NCBI GenBank assembly: GCA_016213785.1 | Contig: JACQZQ010000104.1 | Span: 43,346 to 107,345, forward strand | From: Acidobacteriota bacterium | Lineage (GTDB): Bacteria; Acidobacteriota; Blastocatellia; Chloracidobacteriales; JADJPF01 | Reading direction: 5' to 3' | Length of the DNA: 64,000 nucleotides | Part shown: positions 7,750 to 16,756 of the stretch, in pieces | Layout: each line of letters opens with the position of its first letter | How positions within the stretch are numbered: position 1 is the first letter of the stretch | Notes under the pieces: model-generated | What the model saw: only the letters and a program-made list of their open reading frames with translations | Told to the model about the DNA's origin: nothing | Database searches by the model: none | Translations under genes and position numbers: made by a program

Positions 7750-8694
7750 TTAGCTAAAAGAATTTTTTAGTGCATTACCTAAATATCTAACAATTTGAGG
7801 TGAGATTAATTTTAAGGATAAAACTTTTTTGCCTGCAAAATTAGAAATTTTTTCAAAACAGTAGCTATCTGTAATAATTAAGTCAGCTATCTTAGATAGT
7901 GCTTGCCATTTTTTTGTTGATTCAAAAGTCTCTGTTCTAACCAAAAGATCTTCACCCCTTAAAGAAACCATTATAACTCTTGCATACTCAAGCATAGTCT
8001 CACCAGTAGAAACAATTCCAACCATTGCTCCCTCAGGTAAGTGTTTAAGTTTTTCTACTAGCTCAGGCTGGAGGGTCTGCAAATTTATTGGGACAAGCAA
8101 AGCGTCTGAGGGTAAAAGTCTTTTTATCTCTGTTGCATGGTAGAAAGTTGAAACAGAAAGCGCTCCAGTTAACATTTCTTGTTTAGCTATAACTTCTTCA
8201 ACTGTTGCAGCAACTATTTCACATTCAAAATGTTGTTTTAATTCATAAATTAATATTTTCTGTAAATCCTTTGCTGGTTCAATAACTAACAAATGATCGG
8301 GAGGTTGTTTATCTAGCCATTTTTTTACTGATTCACGAATTGATTGCAAGGCATGGCCTTGTTTACGAGCAACATCTAAAAAATCACGAATTAGGCTATC
8401 TAAGTCATTACCTCTAGAAGAAGCTATACTAGTTTTACTAACATAAACTCCACTACCATGCCTAACTTCAACTAAGTTTTCATCTGCTAAAACTCCATAA
8501 GCACTACTAATAGTGTTATGGTGAACATTTAGCCTACGTGCTAGGGCCCTAACAGAGGGTAACTTATCACCAGGCTTAAGTATTCCATTAACTATCTGTA
8601 AGCTTATTTGTGTTACTAGTTGCTCATTTAGTGAGACTACCCCACCACGAGAAAGCACTATATCAAAAGCTTTATTTGCTCGTAATTCTTTCAT
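7750..8694 (-). CDS. GntR-family transcriptional regulator
   Basis: The N-terminal 85 residues form a classic GntR winged helix: LNEQLVTQISLQIVNG, then GDKLPSVRALARRLNVHHNT and the wing VEVRHGSGVYVSK. The remaining 220 residues form an alpha/beta region that resembles neither an aminotransferase (MocR) nor an FCD/UTRA domain that I recognise, so the ligand is unknown. The gene lies 15 bases after the Rpn-type gene and is the last in a three-gene minus-strand run that also includes the nitrilase. It may therefore regulate that run. Confidence 0.85.
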   Translation of the reverse strand: MKELRANKAFDIVLSRGGVVSLNEQLVTQISLQIVNGILKPGDKLPSVRALARRLNVHHNTISSAYGVLADENLVEVRHGSGVYVSKTSIASSRGNDLDSLIRDFLDVARKQGHALQSIRESVKKWLDKQPPDHLLVIEPAKDLQKILIYELKQHFECEIVAATVEEVIAKQEMLTGALSVSTFYHATEIKRLLPSDALLVPINLQTLQPELVEKLKHLPEGAMVGIVSTGETMLEYARVIMVSLRGEDLLVRTETFESTKKWQALSKIADLIITDSYCFEKISNFAGKKVLSLKLISPQIVRYLGNALKNSFS

Positions 8695-8709
8695 AATAAA
8701 AGGATATTT

Positions 8710-9714
8710 TTAGAAATATTTCTTAAATTCTTCTAGAGATGCTATTTGTATAGCTTTTCTACGTAAACTTTTTAGTAAGGCTAAGTCTACTATTTGGCTA
8801 ATAGTTTCCACCAAATCTTTTGGAAGCGCTCCAAACCTTATTTCTAAATTATCTAAAATGGCTTCTCTTGCTTCTTCAAGTAGACCTTCTTGGCGACCTT
8901 CTTGGCGACCTTCTTGGCGACCTTCTTGGCGACCTTGTTCTAAACCTTTTTGAGTAGCTCTACGTTCAATGCCAGTAATATAAGGCATATGATTACCTCC
9001 TTCAAATTCCTCTAATTCTTCATCTAATTTTTGCTCTAAGTATTCAGGCAAAATAATTAACCAGTCTAAGAAATGAAATAGTTCTAAGATTTTTTCCTTG
9101 TTATATCCTTTTTGATATAGCATCTTTATTAGGTTTCTTTTCCATTTATAACGTTCATTTACGTTATCTTTGGTTTGCTGCACTTTCAAGTGAGCCATTA
9201 CTACCAAGGAAAAAGGATTAGAATCTTGCTCTAGTTGTTCCCAAGAGTTTTTATAATCTAATAATTTAGCTATTTTATACTCACATAAATGCCTTGTGCC
9301 TAGCAAATTATATTCAAACTTATTTGGCTTCCAGTTAGGGTTTTCATCTGTAAGTACCACAAAAGTTGCTACTTTTCTTTTATATCTATCAAAAATACGG
9401 TATTGATAAATATAAATTCTCTCACTAAAATCCTCTTCCCATTGGTTTTGTATTTCTATATGAAGTAGTACCCAAGTTTCTTGACCATCTTTTAGCCATA
9501 CTTTGACTAGTTTATCTACATAGCGTCTTTTTCCTACCGCTGTTCTTATTACTTTTTGTAATTCTTTATCTAAAAACTCATAGCCTTTTTCCCAATCTAT
9601 TTGACTATAAGCATCTGGAAAAAAGTATTCCATAAATTCTTTTAAGTATTTCTCTAATAATTCTTTCCAAACACTATCATTATCAAAAGTTTCTGCTAAT
9701 TGCTTTTTAGCCAT
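8710..9714 (-). CDS. Rpn/PD-(D/E)XK nuclease-family protein (recombination-promoting nuclease type)
   Basis: The 334-residue protein resembles the Rpn/transposase_31-like family. It has an N-terminal helical region, then a core with LVKVWLKDGQETWVLLHIEIQ (conserved D and hydrophobic-x-E-x-Q of a PD-(D/E)XK nuclease), ERIYIYQYRIFDRY and a VATFVVLTDENPNW strand. Near the C-terminus (about residues 262-277) is a GRQE repeat, followed by a helical tail. Rpn proteins are multicopy DNA endonucleases often found as mobile or selfish genes. Gaps to the nitrilase upstream (18 bases) and GntR gene downstream (15 bases) are short. The catalytic lysine was not pinned down. Confidence 0.75.
   Translation of the reverse strand: MAKKQLAETFDNDSVWKELLEKYLKEFMEYFFPDAYSQIDWEKGYEFLDKELQKVIRTAVGKRRYVDKLVKVWLKDGQETWVLLHIEIQNQWEEDFSERIYIYQYRIFDRYKRKVATFVVLTDENPNWKPNKFEYNLLGTRHLCEYKIAKLLDYKNSWEQLEQDSNPFSLVVMAHLKVQQTKDNVNERYKWKRNLIKMLYQKGYNKEKILELFHFLDWLIILPEYLEQKLDEELEEFEGGNHMPYITGIERRATQKGLEQGRQEGRQEGRQEGRQEGLLEEAREAILDNLEIRFGALPKDLVETISQIVDLALLKSLRRKAIQIASLEEFKKYF
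8884..8931 (-). repeat. 12-bp tandem repeat (4 perfect copies) coding for GRQE
   Basis: The plus-strand unit ACCTTCTTGGCG occurs four times head to tail at 8884-8931, with a partial fifth copy to about 8943. It keeps frame in the Rpn-type gene and codes for repeated Gly-Arg-Gln-Glu. Copy number could change by slippage without breaking the frame. Such EGRxEG repeats are common at this place in the family. Confidence 0.95.
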
Positions 9715-9732
9715 TTTTTTTTACCTATTTAG

Positions 9733-10548
9733 TTAGAACAGTTTAATATGTTGTTGGCAAGGCATACGTATGCGAATTTGTTCTAAATAATCAAAATCTA
9801 GCTCAGCCATAATTATACATTCTTTATCAGGCGCTTTTGCCAGTACAATTCCCCAGGGGTCAATAATCATAGCCCGACCATAGCTAGCACGGTGCAAAGT
9901 ATGTTGTCCAAACTGCGCTGGAGCAACTATATAAACTTGGTTTTCTATAGCCCTAGCACGAAGAAGTGCCTCCCAATGATCACGACCTGTTTGCAAGGTA
10001 AAAGCAGAAGGAACAAAAATAACTTTTGCCCCAGCTTGTGTAAGCTTACGATAAAGTTCTGGAAAGCGTAAATCATAACAAATGGTCAATCCCATTTTAT
10101 AGTTAGCAACTTCTACACACATAAGCTTATTGCCTGCTTCTACATAACGAGATTCCATAAGTACTGTTCCATCTGCCAAAGTAGCATCAAAAAGGTGTAT
10201 CTTTCTATATTGAGCTAATATATTTCCTTGAGGGTCTATCATTAAGCTAGTGTTAGCTATTTTTTCTGAATTCTCTATTTTTTCTGGAAAACTTCCTGCA
10301 AGAATAAATAGTTGTAAACTTTTAGCTAAATCTTTTATCCAGGCAACAAGTTCTCCATCTAGAGTTTGACAGTATTCAATAGCTTCAGATTCTGAGCGTA
10401 AATAGGCAAAGTTTTCGGGCAATGCAACTAACTGTGCACCTCTTAAAGAGGCTTGACGAATTAGTTTTTCTGTTCTTTTTAAGTTATCAGACACTTTATC
10501 TGTAGAATTTAATTGCACTACGGCTACTAAAAGAGAGTTTGTTTCCAT
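9733..10548 (-). CDS. carbon-nitrogen hydrolase (nitrilase superfamily, Nit/omega-amidase-like)
   Basis: The 271-residue protein carries the complete nitrilase Glu-Lys-Cys triad: E45 (VALPENF), K116 (YRKIHLFD) and C157 (LTICYDLRFPELYR). The YRKIHLFD and CYDLRFPELYR motifs are typical of the Nit1/Nit2 branch, which hydrolyses amides such as deaminated glutathione or alpha-keto acid omega-amides. It is soluble and cytoplasmic. It is the first gene of a minus-strand run with the Rpn-type and GntR genes. The substrate cannot be assigned from sequence alone. Confidence 0.88.
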   Translation of the reverse strand: METNSLLVAVVQLNSTDKVSDNLKRTEKLIRQASLRGAQLVALPENFAYLRSESEAIEYCQTLDGELVAWIKDLAKSLQLFILAGSFPEKIENSEKIANTSLMIDPQGNILAQYRKIHLFDATLADGTVLMESRYVEAGNKLMCVEVANYKMGLTICYDLRFPELYRKLTQAGAKVIFVPSAFTLQTGRDHWEALLRARAIENQVYIVAPAQFGQHTLHRASYGRAMIIDPWGIVLAKAPDKECIIMAELDFDYLEQIRIRMPCQQHIKLF

Positions 10549-10620
10549 TAAATCACCATTGATTATACTAAGTTATTTTAAGTAATATATTTACTTTTTA
10601 GGAGTAAAAAGAAACATATT

Positions 10621-10707
10621 ATGAATTATAAAAGTATAATCTTAGTATTTTCTCAACTAACTGTTATAGCAATTTATATTTTTATGCTTCTTAAAGTTGT
10701 AATTTAA
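10621..10707 (+). CDS. candidate 28-aa single-helix membrane microprotein
   Basis: ATG at 10621 opens a 28-codon frame ending TAA at 10707. The peptide begins MNYKS and is then almost entirely hydrophobic, with one transmembrane stretch. GGAG at 10601-10604 lies 16 bases before the ATG, longer than ideal. It sits in the divergent gap just before the MFS transporter gene, and could be a leader peptide or chance. AT-rich spacers readily give hydrophobic frames, so support is weak. Confidence 0.25.
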   Translation: MNYKSIILVFSQLTVIAIYIFMLLKVVI

Positions 10708-10726
10708 GAAGTTATACAAAAAAATT

Positions 10727-11971
10727 ATGATAAATCCTTGGCACAATCTAAAAGGTTTACCTAAAGAAATGTGGTTAATTACAGTTGCAGTACTTGTAAA
10801 CCGTGCTGGAACAATGGTATTACCTTTTTTAATGCTTTATTTAACTAAAGCTATGCAAATACCTGCACAAAAAGCTAGTTTAGCACTCATTGCTCATGGT
10901 GTGGGAGGGCTAGTTACAGCACCTCTTGCAGGCCGTATTTCAGATCTTTTTGGTGCAGAACGTGTAATGAAAATATCGTTAATATTTTCAGGAATATTTT
11001 TATTTTTCTTTCCATTAGTAGAAAATTTTTATGCAATTATTTTAATGGTATTTATTTGGTCGATAATTAGCGAAGCATTCCGACCTGCTTGTATGGCAAT
11101 TATTAGCGACTTAGTACCTACAGAAAAACTTAAACCTGCTTTTGCTCTAAATCGCTTAGCAATTAATCTTGGTATGAGTATTGGCCCTGCATTAGGAGGT
11201 TTTTTAGCATATTTTTCTTTTAGTTTTATATTTATTTTCGATGGATTAACTTCTCTTTTAGCAGGAGCTATTTTATTTTTCTTCTTAAATCTAACAAACA
11301 ATGATATTTACACTTCCCGTAAAAAAATAAGTAAAGTAAATAATGAAGATAATAATGTTATTGGTAATGGTAAAGACTCTCCATTTAATAATATACCTTT
11401 TGTAATTTTTCTATTAGCATTAATACCAACAGTATTAGTATTCTTTCAACTTGAAAGTACCGCACCTCTTTTTTTAGTTCGTGACCTAAAAATTTCAGAA
11501 GTCACTTTTGGTTTATTATTCTCTCTTAATACACTTATAATTGTTAGTCTAGAAATTCCACTTAATTCTATTACAAATAATTGGTCATATAATCGCTCTT
11601 TAGCTTTAGGGTGTTTATTAACAGGGCTTGGATTTGGAGCAATGGTTTTTGTTACGGATCCTATTTCTGCTGCTTTTAGCGTTGTTATTTGGACTTTTGG
11701 AGAAATGATTTTATTTCCTGCTGCTTCGGCTTTTGTTTCAGAAGTTTCTCCTGCAAATAAAAAGGGGATGTATATGGGAATCTACACCATGTTTTTTGGT
11801 ATTGGAGCGACTTTAGGGCCTATTTTTGGCACAAATATTCTAGAAAATTATGGTGCTAAAACGCTTTGGTCTATTTCTTTAGTTTTTGGCATTATATCTT
11901 CATTAGTAATGTTACGAATAAAATCTAACAAAATCCAAGATAAATCTAGTGTTTCTCTAGTAAATAACTAA
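10727..11971 (+). CDS. MFS transporter
   Basis: The 414-residue product is an integral membrane protein with about twelve hydrophobic segments in two halves separated by a hydrophilic, Asn/Lys-rich central loop (about residues 195-225). The first half has AGRISDLFGAERVM between helices 2 and 3, the MFS motif-A region (G-x3-D-x2-G). SIGPALGG lies in the helix-5 motif-C region. The family resembles drug/metabolite exporters (MdtH/YttB type); the substrate is unknown. The SAM-hydrolase-family gene starts four bases after its stop, so they are probably co-transcribed. Confidence 0.88.
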   Translation: MINPWHNLKGLPKEMWLITVAVLVNRAGTMVLPFLMLYLTKAMQIPAQKASLALIAHGVGGLVTAPLAGRISDLFGAERVMKISLIFSGIFLFFFPLVENFYAIILMVFIWSIISEAFRPACMAIISDLVPTEKLKPAFALNRLAINLGMSIGPALGGFLAYFSFSFIFIFDGLTSLLAGAILFFFLNLTNNDIYTSRKKISKVNNEDNNVIGNGKDSPFNNIPFVIFLLALIPTVLVFFQLESTAPLFLVRDLKISEVTFGLLFSLNTLIIVSLEIPLNSITNNWSYNRSLALGCLLTGLGFGAMVFVTDPISAAFSVVIWTFGEMILFPAASAFVSEVSPANKKGMYMGIYTMFFGIGATLGPIFGTNILENYGAKTLWSISLVFGIISSLVMLRIKSNKIQDKSSVSLVNN

Positions 11972-11975
11972 TTAT

Positions 11976-12905
11976 ATGAAAAAGTTAATACTTATATCCC
12001 TCTCTATACTATTTAGCCTTCTAATACTAAACCCGATTTCTAGTTTAACTTATAATGTAAGCGCTTATCAGGCTCAAGTTAAGTCTCAAGTTCCTACAGT
12101 TTTATTTATGACAGATTTTGGAGAAAATGATGACTCAGTAGCTATATGTAAGGGAGTAATGTTACAAATAGAGCCTAGGTTAAGAATTATAGATATAAGT
12201 CATCAAGTAACACCCTATTCTATTTTAGATGGAGCAAGGTTTTTAGCAGGAGCTTCACGTTATTACCCTAGTGGAACGGTTTTTGTGACAGTAATAGATC
12301 CTGGAGTTGGAAGCACTCGCAAAGCAATTGTAGCTAAATCAAAACGTGGTCAATATTTTGTATTACCTAATAATGGCTTAATAACGCTAGTTGAAGCTCA
12401 AGACGGGCTAGAAGAAATTAGAGAAATTACTAATACTAAATTAATGATTGGACAAACTCTTTCATCCACTTTTCATGGTAGAGATATTTTTGCCCCCATA
12501 GCAGCACACTTAGCACATGGAACAAATTGGACTAGAGTAGGTGCTAGAATTGCACTTTCTGAACTAGTAAAGCTTAATATTAATATCGTAAAAATTGATG
12601 AAAAGGGGCTAACGGCTGAAGTAATAGCATTAGATGGTCAATATGGAAATTTAATAACCAACATTGATGAGCAAGATTTTGCTAAGCTAGGTTATAAATT
12701 AGGCGATAAAGTTACTATAAAAATAGCTGATCACGAAATTTCTATGCCTTTTGTAAAGACTTTTAGCGATGTTGCTATAAATACACCTCTTTTATATGTA
12801 GACTCTCGTGGGCATTTAGCAATGGCAATTAATCAAAATAACTTTGCTCAAAACTATAAAATTCAAATACCTTCACGAATTAGTATAGAATATAAAACTA
12901 AATGA
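11976..12905 (+). CDS. secreted SAM hydrolase / SAM hydroxide adenosyltransferase family protein (DUF62)
   Basis: After a signal peptide (about residues 1-32), the 309-residue protein matches the DUF62/fluorinase-like family. It has LFMTDFGENDDSVAICKG, IDISHQVTPYSILDGARFL, VTVIDPGVGSTRKAI, VLPNNGLITL and STFHGRDIFAPIAAHLA. Members split S-adenosylmethionine to adenosine and methionine using water; halogenases are a small branch. The TDFG start and FHGRD are the active-site region. The clear N-terminal signal, four bases after an MFS gene, implies a periplasmic location. Typical cytoplasmic members lack a signal. Confidence 0.87.
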   Translation: MKKLILISLSILFSLLILNPISSLTYNVSAYQAQVKSQVPTVLFMTDFGENDDSVAICKGVMLQIEPRLRIIDISHQVTPYSILDGARFLAGASRYYPSGTVFVTVIDPGVGSTRKAIVAKSKRGQYFVLPNNGLITLVEAQDGLEEIREITNTKLMIGQTLSSTFHGRDIFAPIAAHLAHGTNWTRVGARIALSELVKLNINIVKIDEKGLTAEVIALDGQYGNLITNIDEQDFAKLGYKLGDKVTIKIADHEISMPFVKTFSDVAINTPLLYVDSRGHLAMAINQNNFAQNYKIQIPSRISIEYKTK

Positions 12906-12957
12906 TTAATATTTACATGGTTTTTTCTTATCCTTACCAACTCAAAACCCAAAATAA

Positions 12958-12984
12958 CCTTGCATTTATCAAGCAAGGATTTTT
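12958..12984 (+). terminator. intrinsic terminator after the SAM-hydrolase-family gene
   Basis: CCTTGC (12958-12963) and GCAAGG (12973-12978) form a six-base stem with a nine-base loop, followed by ATTTTT. The SD of the YIP1-type gene follows, so read-through may still occur. Confidence 0.55.
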
Positions 12985-13002
12985 AGCTTATAAGGAAAAT
13001 TT

Positions 13003-13803
13003 ATGAGTACAGTAGAAACACCAGCAACAGAAGACAAGCAAGTTTATGAACCTAAGCCTAAATATAGCGATTTTCAGCGCTTAATAGGAACACTGGCTTT
13101 TCCTAGTGAGGTTTTTAATGATATTAACATTAAGCCTAATCTCTTATTACCATTAGTAATGGCTATAGTAGTTTCTCTTGCTAGTGGATTAATTATTATA
13201 GAAAGATTAAATGTTAATTGGGAAAACATTTACTCAAAAGCTTTTGACGAACAAATGGCTAAACAAGGTAAGAGTCGTGCTGATTTATCTCAACAAGAAA
13301 AAGATGCTTTAGACGGGCAAGTTAAGACTATGGCTAAAGTAGCGCCTTATTTTGTTTATATTAACCCTATTTTATTTTGTCTTGCCTTTCCTGCTATTTT
13401 AGCTGCGGTTTTCTTAGCTGGAGCTACCTTAATGGGAGGGGCTACATTATATAAAAAAGTGCTTTCTGTAGTTATACATGTATTTGCTATGGTAACAATT
13501 TTTGTCCAGAGTATCTTAAACATACTTATTGCATTCTTAAAAGACCCCAAAGATTTAGACATAACCAAAGGGACTTTAATTGCTAGTAGCCCTGCGGCTT
13601 TAATGCCAGAAAATGCTTCTAAAATACTAGTTAGTATTCTCTCTCAGTTTGATATTTTTACCATTTGGTCATTAATCCTAATTTCCATAGGACTAGCGGC
13701 TATTTCCAAAAATTTATCCAAAAAATTAGCTTTTCTTACAATCTTTGGTCTATGGAGTATTTATGCATTAGTAGCAATTTCTCTAAAAATCTTATTCTCT
13801 TAA
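13003..13803 (+). CDS. YIP1-family integral membrane protein
   Basis: The 266-residue protein has a short hydrophilic N-terminus with a conserved-looking LIGTLAFPSEVFNDI motif. It is followed by about five hydrophobic segments (roughly residues 45-65, 115-145, 155-180, 205-230, 240-265) with a Lys/Gln-rich loop between the first and second. This is the layout of bacterial YIP1 (DUF1282-like) proteins, whose role is unclear. AAGGA precedes the ATG. The glnE start codon is 11 bases downstream, so the two form a transcription unit. No catalytic motif is seen. Confidence 0.75.
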   Translation: MSTVETPATEDKQVYEPKPKYSDFQRLIGTLAFPSEVFNDINIKPNLLLPLVMAIVVSLASGLIIIERLNVNWENIYSKAFDEQMAKQGKSRADLSQQEKDALDGQVKTMAKVAPYFVYINPILFCLAFPAILAAVFLAGATLMGGATLYKKVLSVVIHVFAMVTIFVQSILNILIAFLKDPKDLDITKGTLIASSPAALMPENASKILVSILSQFDIFTIWSLILISIGLAAISKNLSKKLAFLTIFGLWSIYALVAISLKILFS

Positions 13804-13814
13804 GTAAAAGTTTT

Positions 13815-16724
13815 ATGTCTCTATCTTCTCGCCTAGAACAAGTTATTGATAAATTGCCTGATCCTATTGGTGTTCGTGTATTTATTGCGCGTTTTTTTGA
13901 AGAACAAGAAGAATTAGCCAAACAATATATTAAAAATGAAGAATTAATGGCTAATCTTTTTACTTTAGCATCTTATAGCAACTTACTATCAGAAACTCTA
14001 CTACAACGCCCAGAATATGTTACTTGGCTAGCAAGGGAAAAAGAACGAGATTTAACTAAAATTAAAAGTAAGGAAATTCTATTAGAAGACCTAGCTAGAT
14101 TTGTAACAATAAACCATTCTTTAACCGAATCTGCCCGCTTAGCTCGCTTCAAAAGACGAGAATTACTAGGTATTTACTTAAGAGATTGTCTAAATTTAGC
14201 TACCTTATCAGAAACTACAGCAGAGTTATCATATCTAGCCGATAGCATTTTAGAAAGAGCATTACAAGTTTGTTACCAACCTTTACTTAATCGATATGGA
14301 ATGCCGCAGATTGTAGATGAACGTGGGAGATTTATAACAGCAGAGTTTGCTGTTATTAGCCTAGGAAAACTAGGAAGTTACGAGCTTAATTATTCATCAG
14401 ACATAGACTTAGTATTTATCTACTCTGGAGATGGAGAAACATCAGGAACAAAAGAAACGGTTTCAAATAAATATTTTTTTACTAAGCTAGCTGAAAGCCT
14501 TGTTAAAACCATTAGCTCGCCTTTAGGAGAAGGAGCAGTATTTCGTATTGATTTAAGGCTTCGCCCAAGAGGACGCGAAGGAGATCTGGTAGTCTCACTA
14601 GCAGAGATGTTACGCTACTATAGAAAAGAAGCCCAAAATTGGGAACGTCAAGCCTTAATTCGTGCTAGATCTAGTGCTGGAAGTAGTAATTTAGTAGAAA
14701 AGCTTTTAATTCAATTACATGATCAAATATATAAGCCTGAGCCTTTAATTGATGCATTAAAATCTGTAAAACAGACTAAAGAAAAAATCGATAGCGATGT
14801 AGCAAAACGCTCTGGGGGCTATAATGTTAAATTAGGCAAGGGCGGTATTAGAGAAATTGAATTTATTGTCCAAGCTCTACAGATTTGTTATGGAGGCCAA
14901 GACGCTTGGCTTTGTGCACCTCAAACCCTTATTGGCTTACAAAGACTTACCGATAAAAATCTCTTAAGTGTTAATGAGCATACTCAACTTGCTCAAGCTT
15001 ATACATTTTTAAGGATGGTTGAACATCGTTTGCAGATGGAATATGGGCTACAAACTCATAGTCTGCCAAGTAGTGAGGAAAAATCAATTTTACTTGCTAA
15101 ACGTTGCAGTTATGAAAATTATAAAGCTTTTGATCAAAGCTTACAGTCTCATTGTCAAAATGTTCAGACCATTTACAATAGGGTTTTTGGACAAACAGAG
15201 ATTAAGTCTTCTAATAAATTTGATGTTTTAAGCCAGTCTGTATTAAATATTTCTCGTCAAACTCAAAAAAACTTAGCTACTCCTATTGCCAATGTAGAAA
15301 GCCTATTTCACGAAGCAATACTAGAAATAGCAAGTTTACCGAATATAACATTAAGCCAAACAGAGATTGCTGAAACAATTGCACTTGGACTAAATTCAAG
15401 TGTTAACTCTGCTCGTGCACTACGTAAGCTAAAAGACTTTTTGCTTTCTCTTAAAGCAGAATATTTAGAAAGCGAAAAAATCATACCCCTTAATTTATCT
15501 CAAATCCAAGAGTTAGTTATAATTGGTAGCAATAGTCAATATTTTACACAAATACTAATTTCTTACCCTAGATTAATTTCTTTGCTTGGTGAACCTATAG
15601 ATAAGCCAATGAAAATCACTACAAAAGAGGATTTTTGCCAAAAATTTTCTAAAGCCTTAGAGGGACTTTCCTTAGACCAAGCTTCAATAGCATTACGACT
15701 TTATTGGCACGAAGAAATACTTAAACTGGGTCGCTATGATTTACTAACAACACCATTTAAGAAATCTCTAGAATTACTAAGAAAAATAAATATGGTGCAA
15801 ACCTCACTAGCTGAAGCCTGTCTTGAGATTGCAACTCAACTTGCTTTTAATGAGTTATTTACAAAGTTTTCCCCTACAGGGATTTCTCCAGTTTATGCAA
15901 TTTTAGGATTAGGCAGACTAGGGCACTGTGGAATTGACTATGGTTCAGATCTAGATATTGTTTTTGTTTATTCTGATGAATCAGGGAATATAGTAGATGA
16001 GCTTACTAATCAAGAATTTTTTGCTAAGCTTGTAACTCTAATAGTTCAAATACTTTCTGCATTAAAACGTGAGGGAATGTTATATCGAATAGATTTGCGT
16101 TTACGGCCTGATGGTAAAAATGGATTACTTGCAACTAGTTTTGAAAAACTACAAAACTACTTAAAAGAACGTGCGGCTATTTGGGAATTACTTGCTTACT
16201 TAAAAGCACGTGCAGTAGTTGGACAGGTAAATTTCTGTTGTGAGGTTGAAGGCCGAATTTTAGAGCTATTATTTACTCGTAGTACTAAAGATTTTTCTAA
16301 ATTATCTAATGAAATCAAAGAAATGCGCTTAAAACTGCAAAACCAAAAGGCTAGTATAAATGATTTTAAGTTTGGCGTAGGGGGAATGTTAGATGTTTAT
16401 TTTGCTACTCGCTATCTTCAACTTAAATATCACATTGCAGACCCAGAAAACCGAGGAACGCTTTCTTTAATTTCGCATTTAGCAGAAAAACAAATACTTA
16501 CAAAAACACAAGCACATATTTTACAAGAAGGTTATGGTTTTCTAAGACAACTAGATCATAGAATTCGCCTGCAATTAGAACGCCCACAAACTTCTTTACC
16601 AAATAACTCTAATCAACGTTTAGAAATAGCTAAAGAGCTAGGCTATAAGGATGAAAGAGTTTTTCTAAAAGATTATAAAGAACACTTATTAGCTATTAGG
16701 CAAGCTTACGAGGAAATAATTTAA
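13815..16724 (+). CDS. glnE: glutamine synthetase adenylyltransferase/deadenylase (GlnE)
   Basis: The 969-residue protein has the two-nucleotidyltransferase layout of GlnE. The N-terminal deadenylylase domain contains GKLGSYELNYSSDIDLVF (D196, D198). The C-terminal adenylylase domain has LGRLGHCGIDYGSDLDIVF (D712, D714). Each is followed by an RIDLRLRP motif and a helical GlnD-like substrate domain, with GGIREIEF and GVGGMLDV at their ends. It attaches or removes AMP on glutamine synthetase in response to PII and glutamine. ATG 13815 lies 11 bases after the YIP1 stop. The open frame extends upstream to 13665 inside that gene, but the extension is a shadow. Confidence 0.93.
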   Translation: MSLSSRLEQVIDKLPDPIGVRVFIARFFEEQEELAKQYIKNEELMANLFTLASYSNLLSETLLQRPEYVTWLAREKERDLTKIKSKEILLEDLARFVTINHSLTESARLARFKRRELLGIYLRDCLNLATLSETTAELSYLADSILERALQVCYQPLLNRYGMPQIVDERGRFITAEFAVISLGKLGSYELNYSSDIDLVFIYSGDGETSGTKETVSNKYFFTKLAESLVKTISSPLGEGAVFRIDLRLRPRGREGDLVVSLAEMLRYYRKEAQNWERQALIRARSSAGSSNLVEKLLIQLHDQIYKPEPLIDALKSVKQTKEKIDSDVAKRSGGYNVKLGKGGIREIEFIVQALQICYGGQDAWLCAPQTLIGLQRLTDKNLLSVNEHTQLAQAYTFLRMVEHRLQMEYGLQTHSLPSSEEKSILLAKRCSYENYKAFDQSLQSHCQNVQTIYNRVFGQTEIKSSNKFDVLSQSVLNISRQTQKNLATPIANVESLFHEAILEIASLPNITLSQTEIAETIALGLNSSVNSARALRKLKDFLLSLKAEYLESEKIIPLNLSQIQELVIIGSNSQYFTQILISYPRLISLLGEPIDKPMKITTKEDFCQKFSKALEGLSLDQASIALRLYWHEEILKLGRYDLLTTPFKKSLELLRKINMVQTSLAEACLEIATQLAFNELFTKFSPTGISPVYAILGLGRLGHCGIDYGSDLDIVFVYSDESGNIVDELTNQEFFAKLVTLIVQILSALKREGMLYRIDLRLRPDGKNGLLATSFEKLQNYLKERAAIWELLAYLKARAVVGQVNFCCEVEGRILELLFTRSTKDFSKLSNEIKEMRLKLQNQKASINDFKFGVGGMLDVYFATRYLQLKYHIADPENRGTLSLISHLAEKQILTKTQAHILQEGYGFLRQLDHRIRLQLERPQTSLPNNSNQRLEIAKELGYKDERVFLKDYKEHLLAIRQAYEEII

Positions 16725-16756
16725 TTCTATACTTTCACAATTTTAGAGTTTTATTA

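Noticed and set aside
8884..8943. CRISPR-like repeat array
   Set aside because: The 12-base units are contiguous, have no spacers and are in frame inside a coding sequence.
13665..13814. Upstream extension of glnE
   Set aside because: It overlaps the YIP1-type gene in another frame; the ATG at 13815 fits the GlnE family start.
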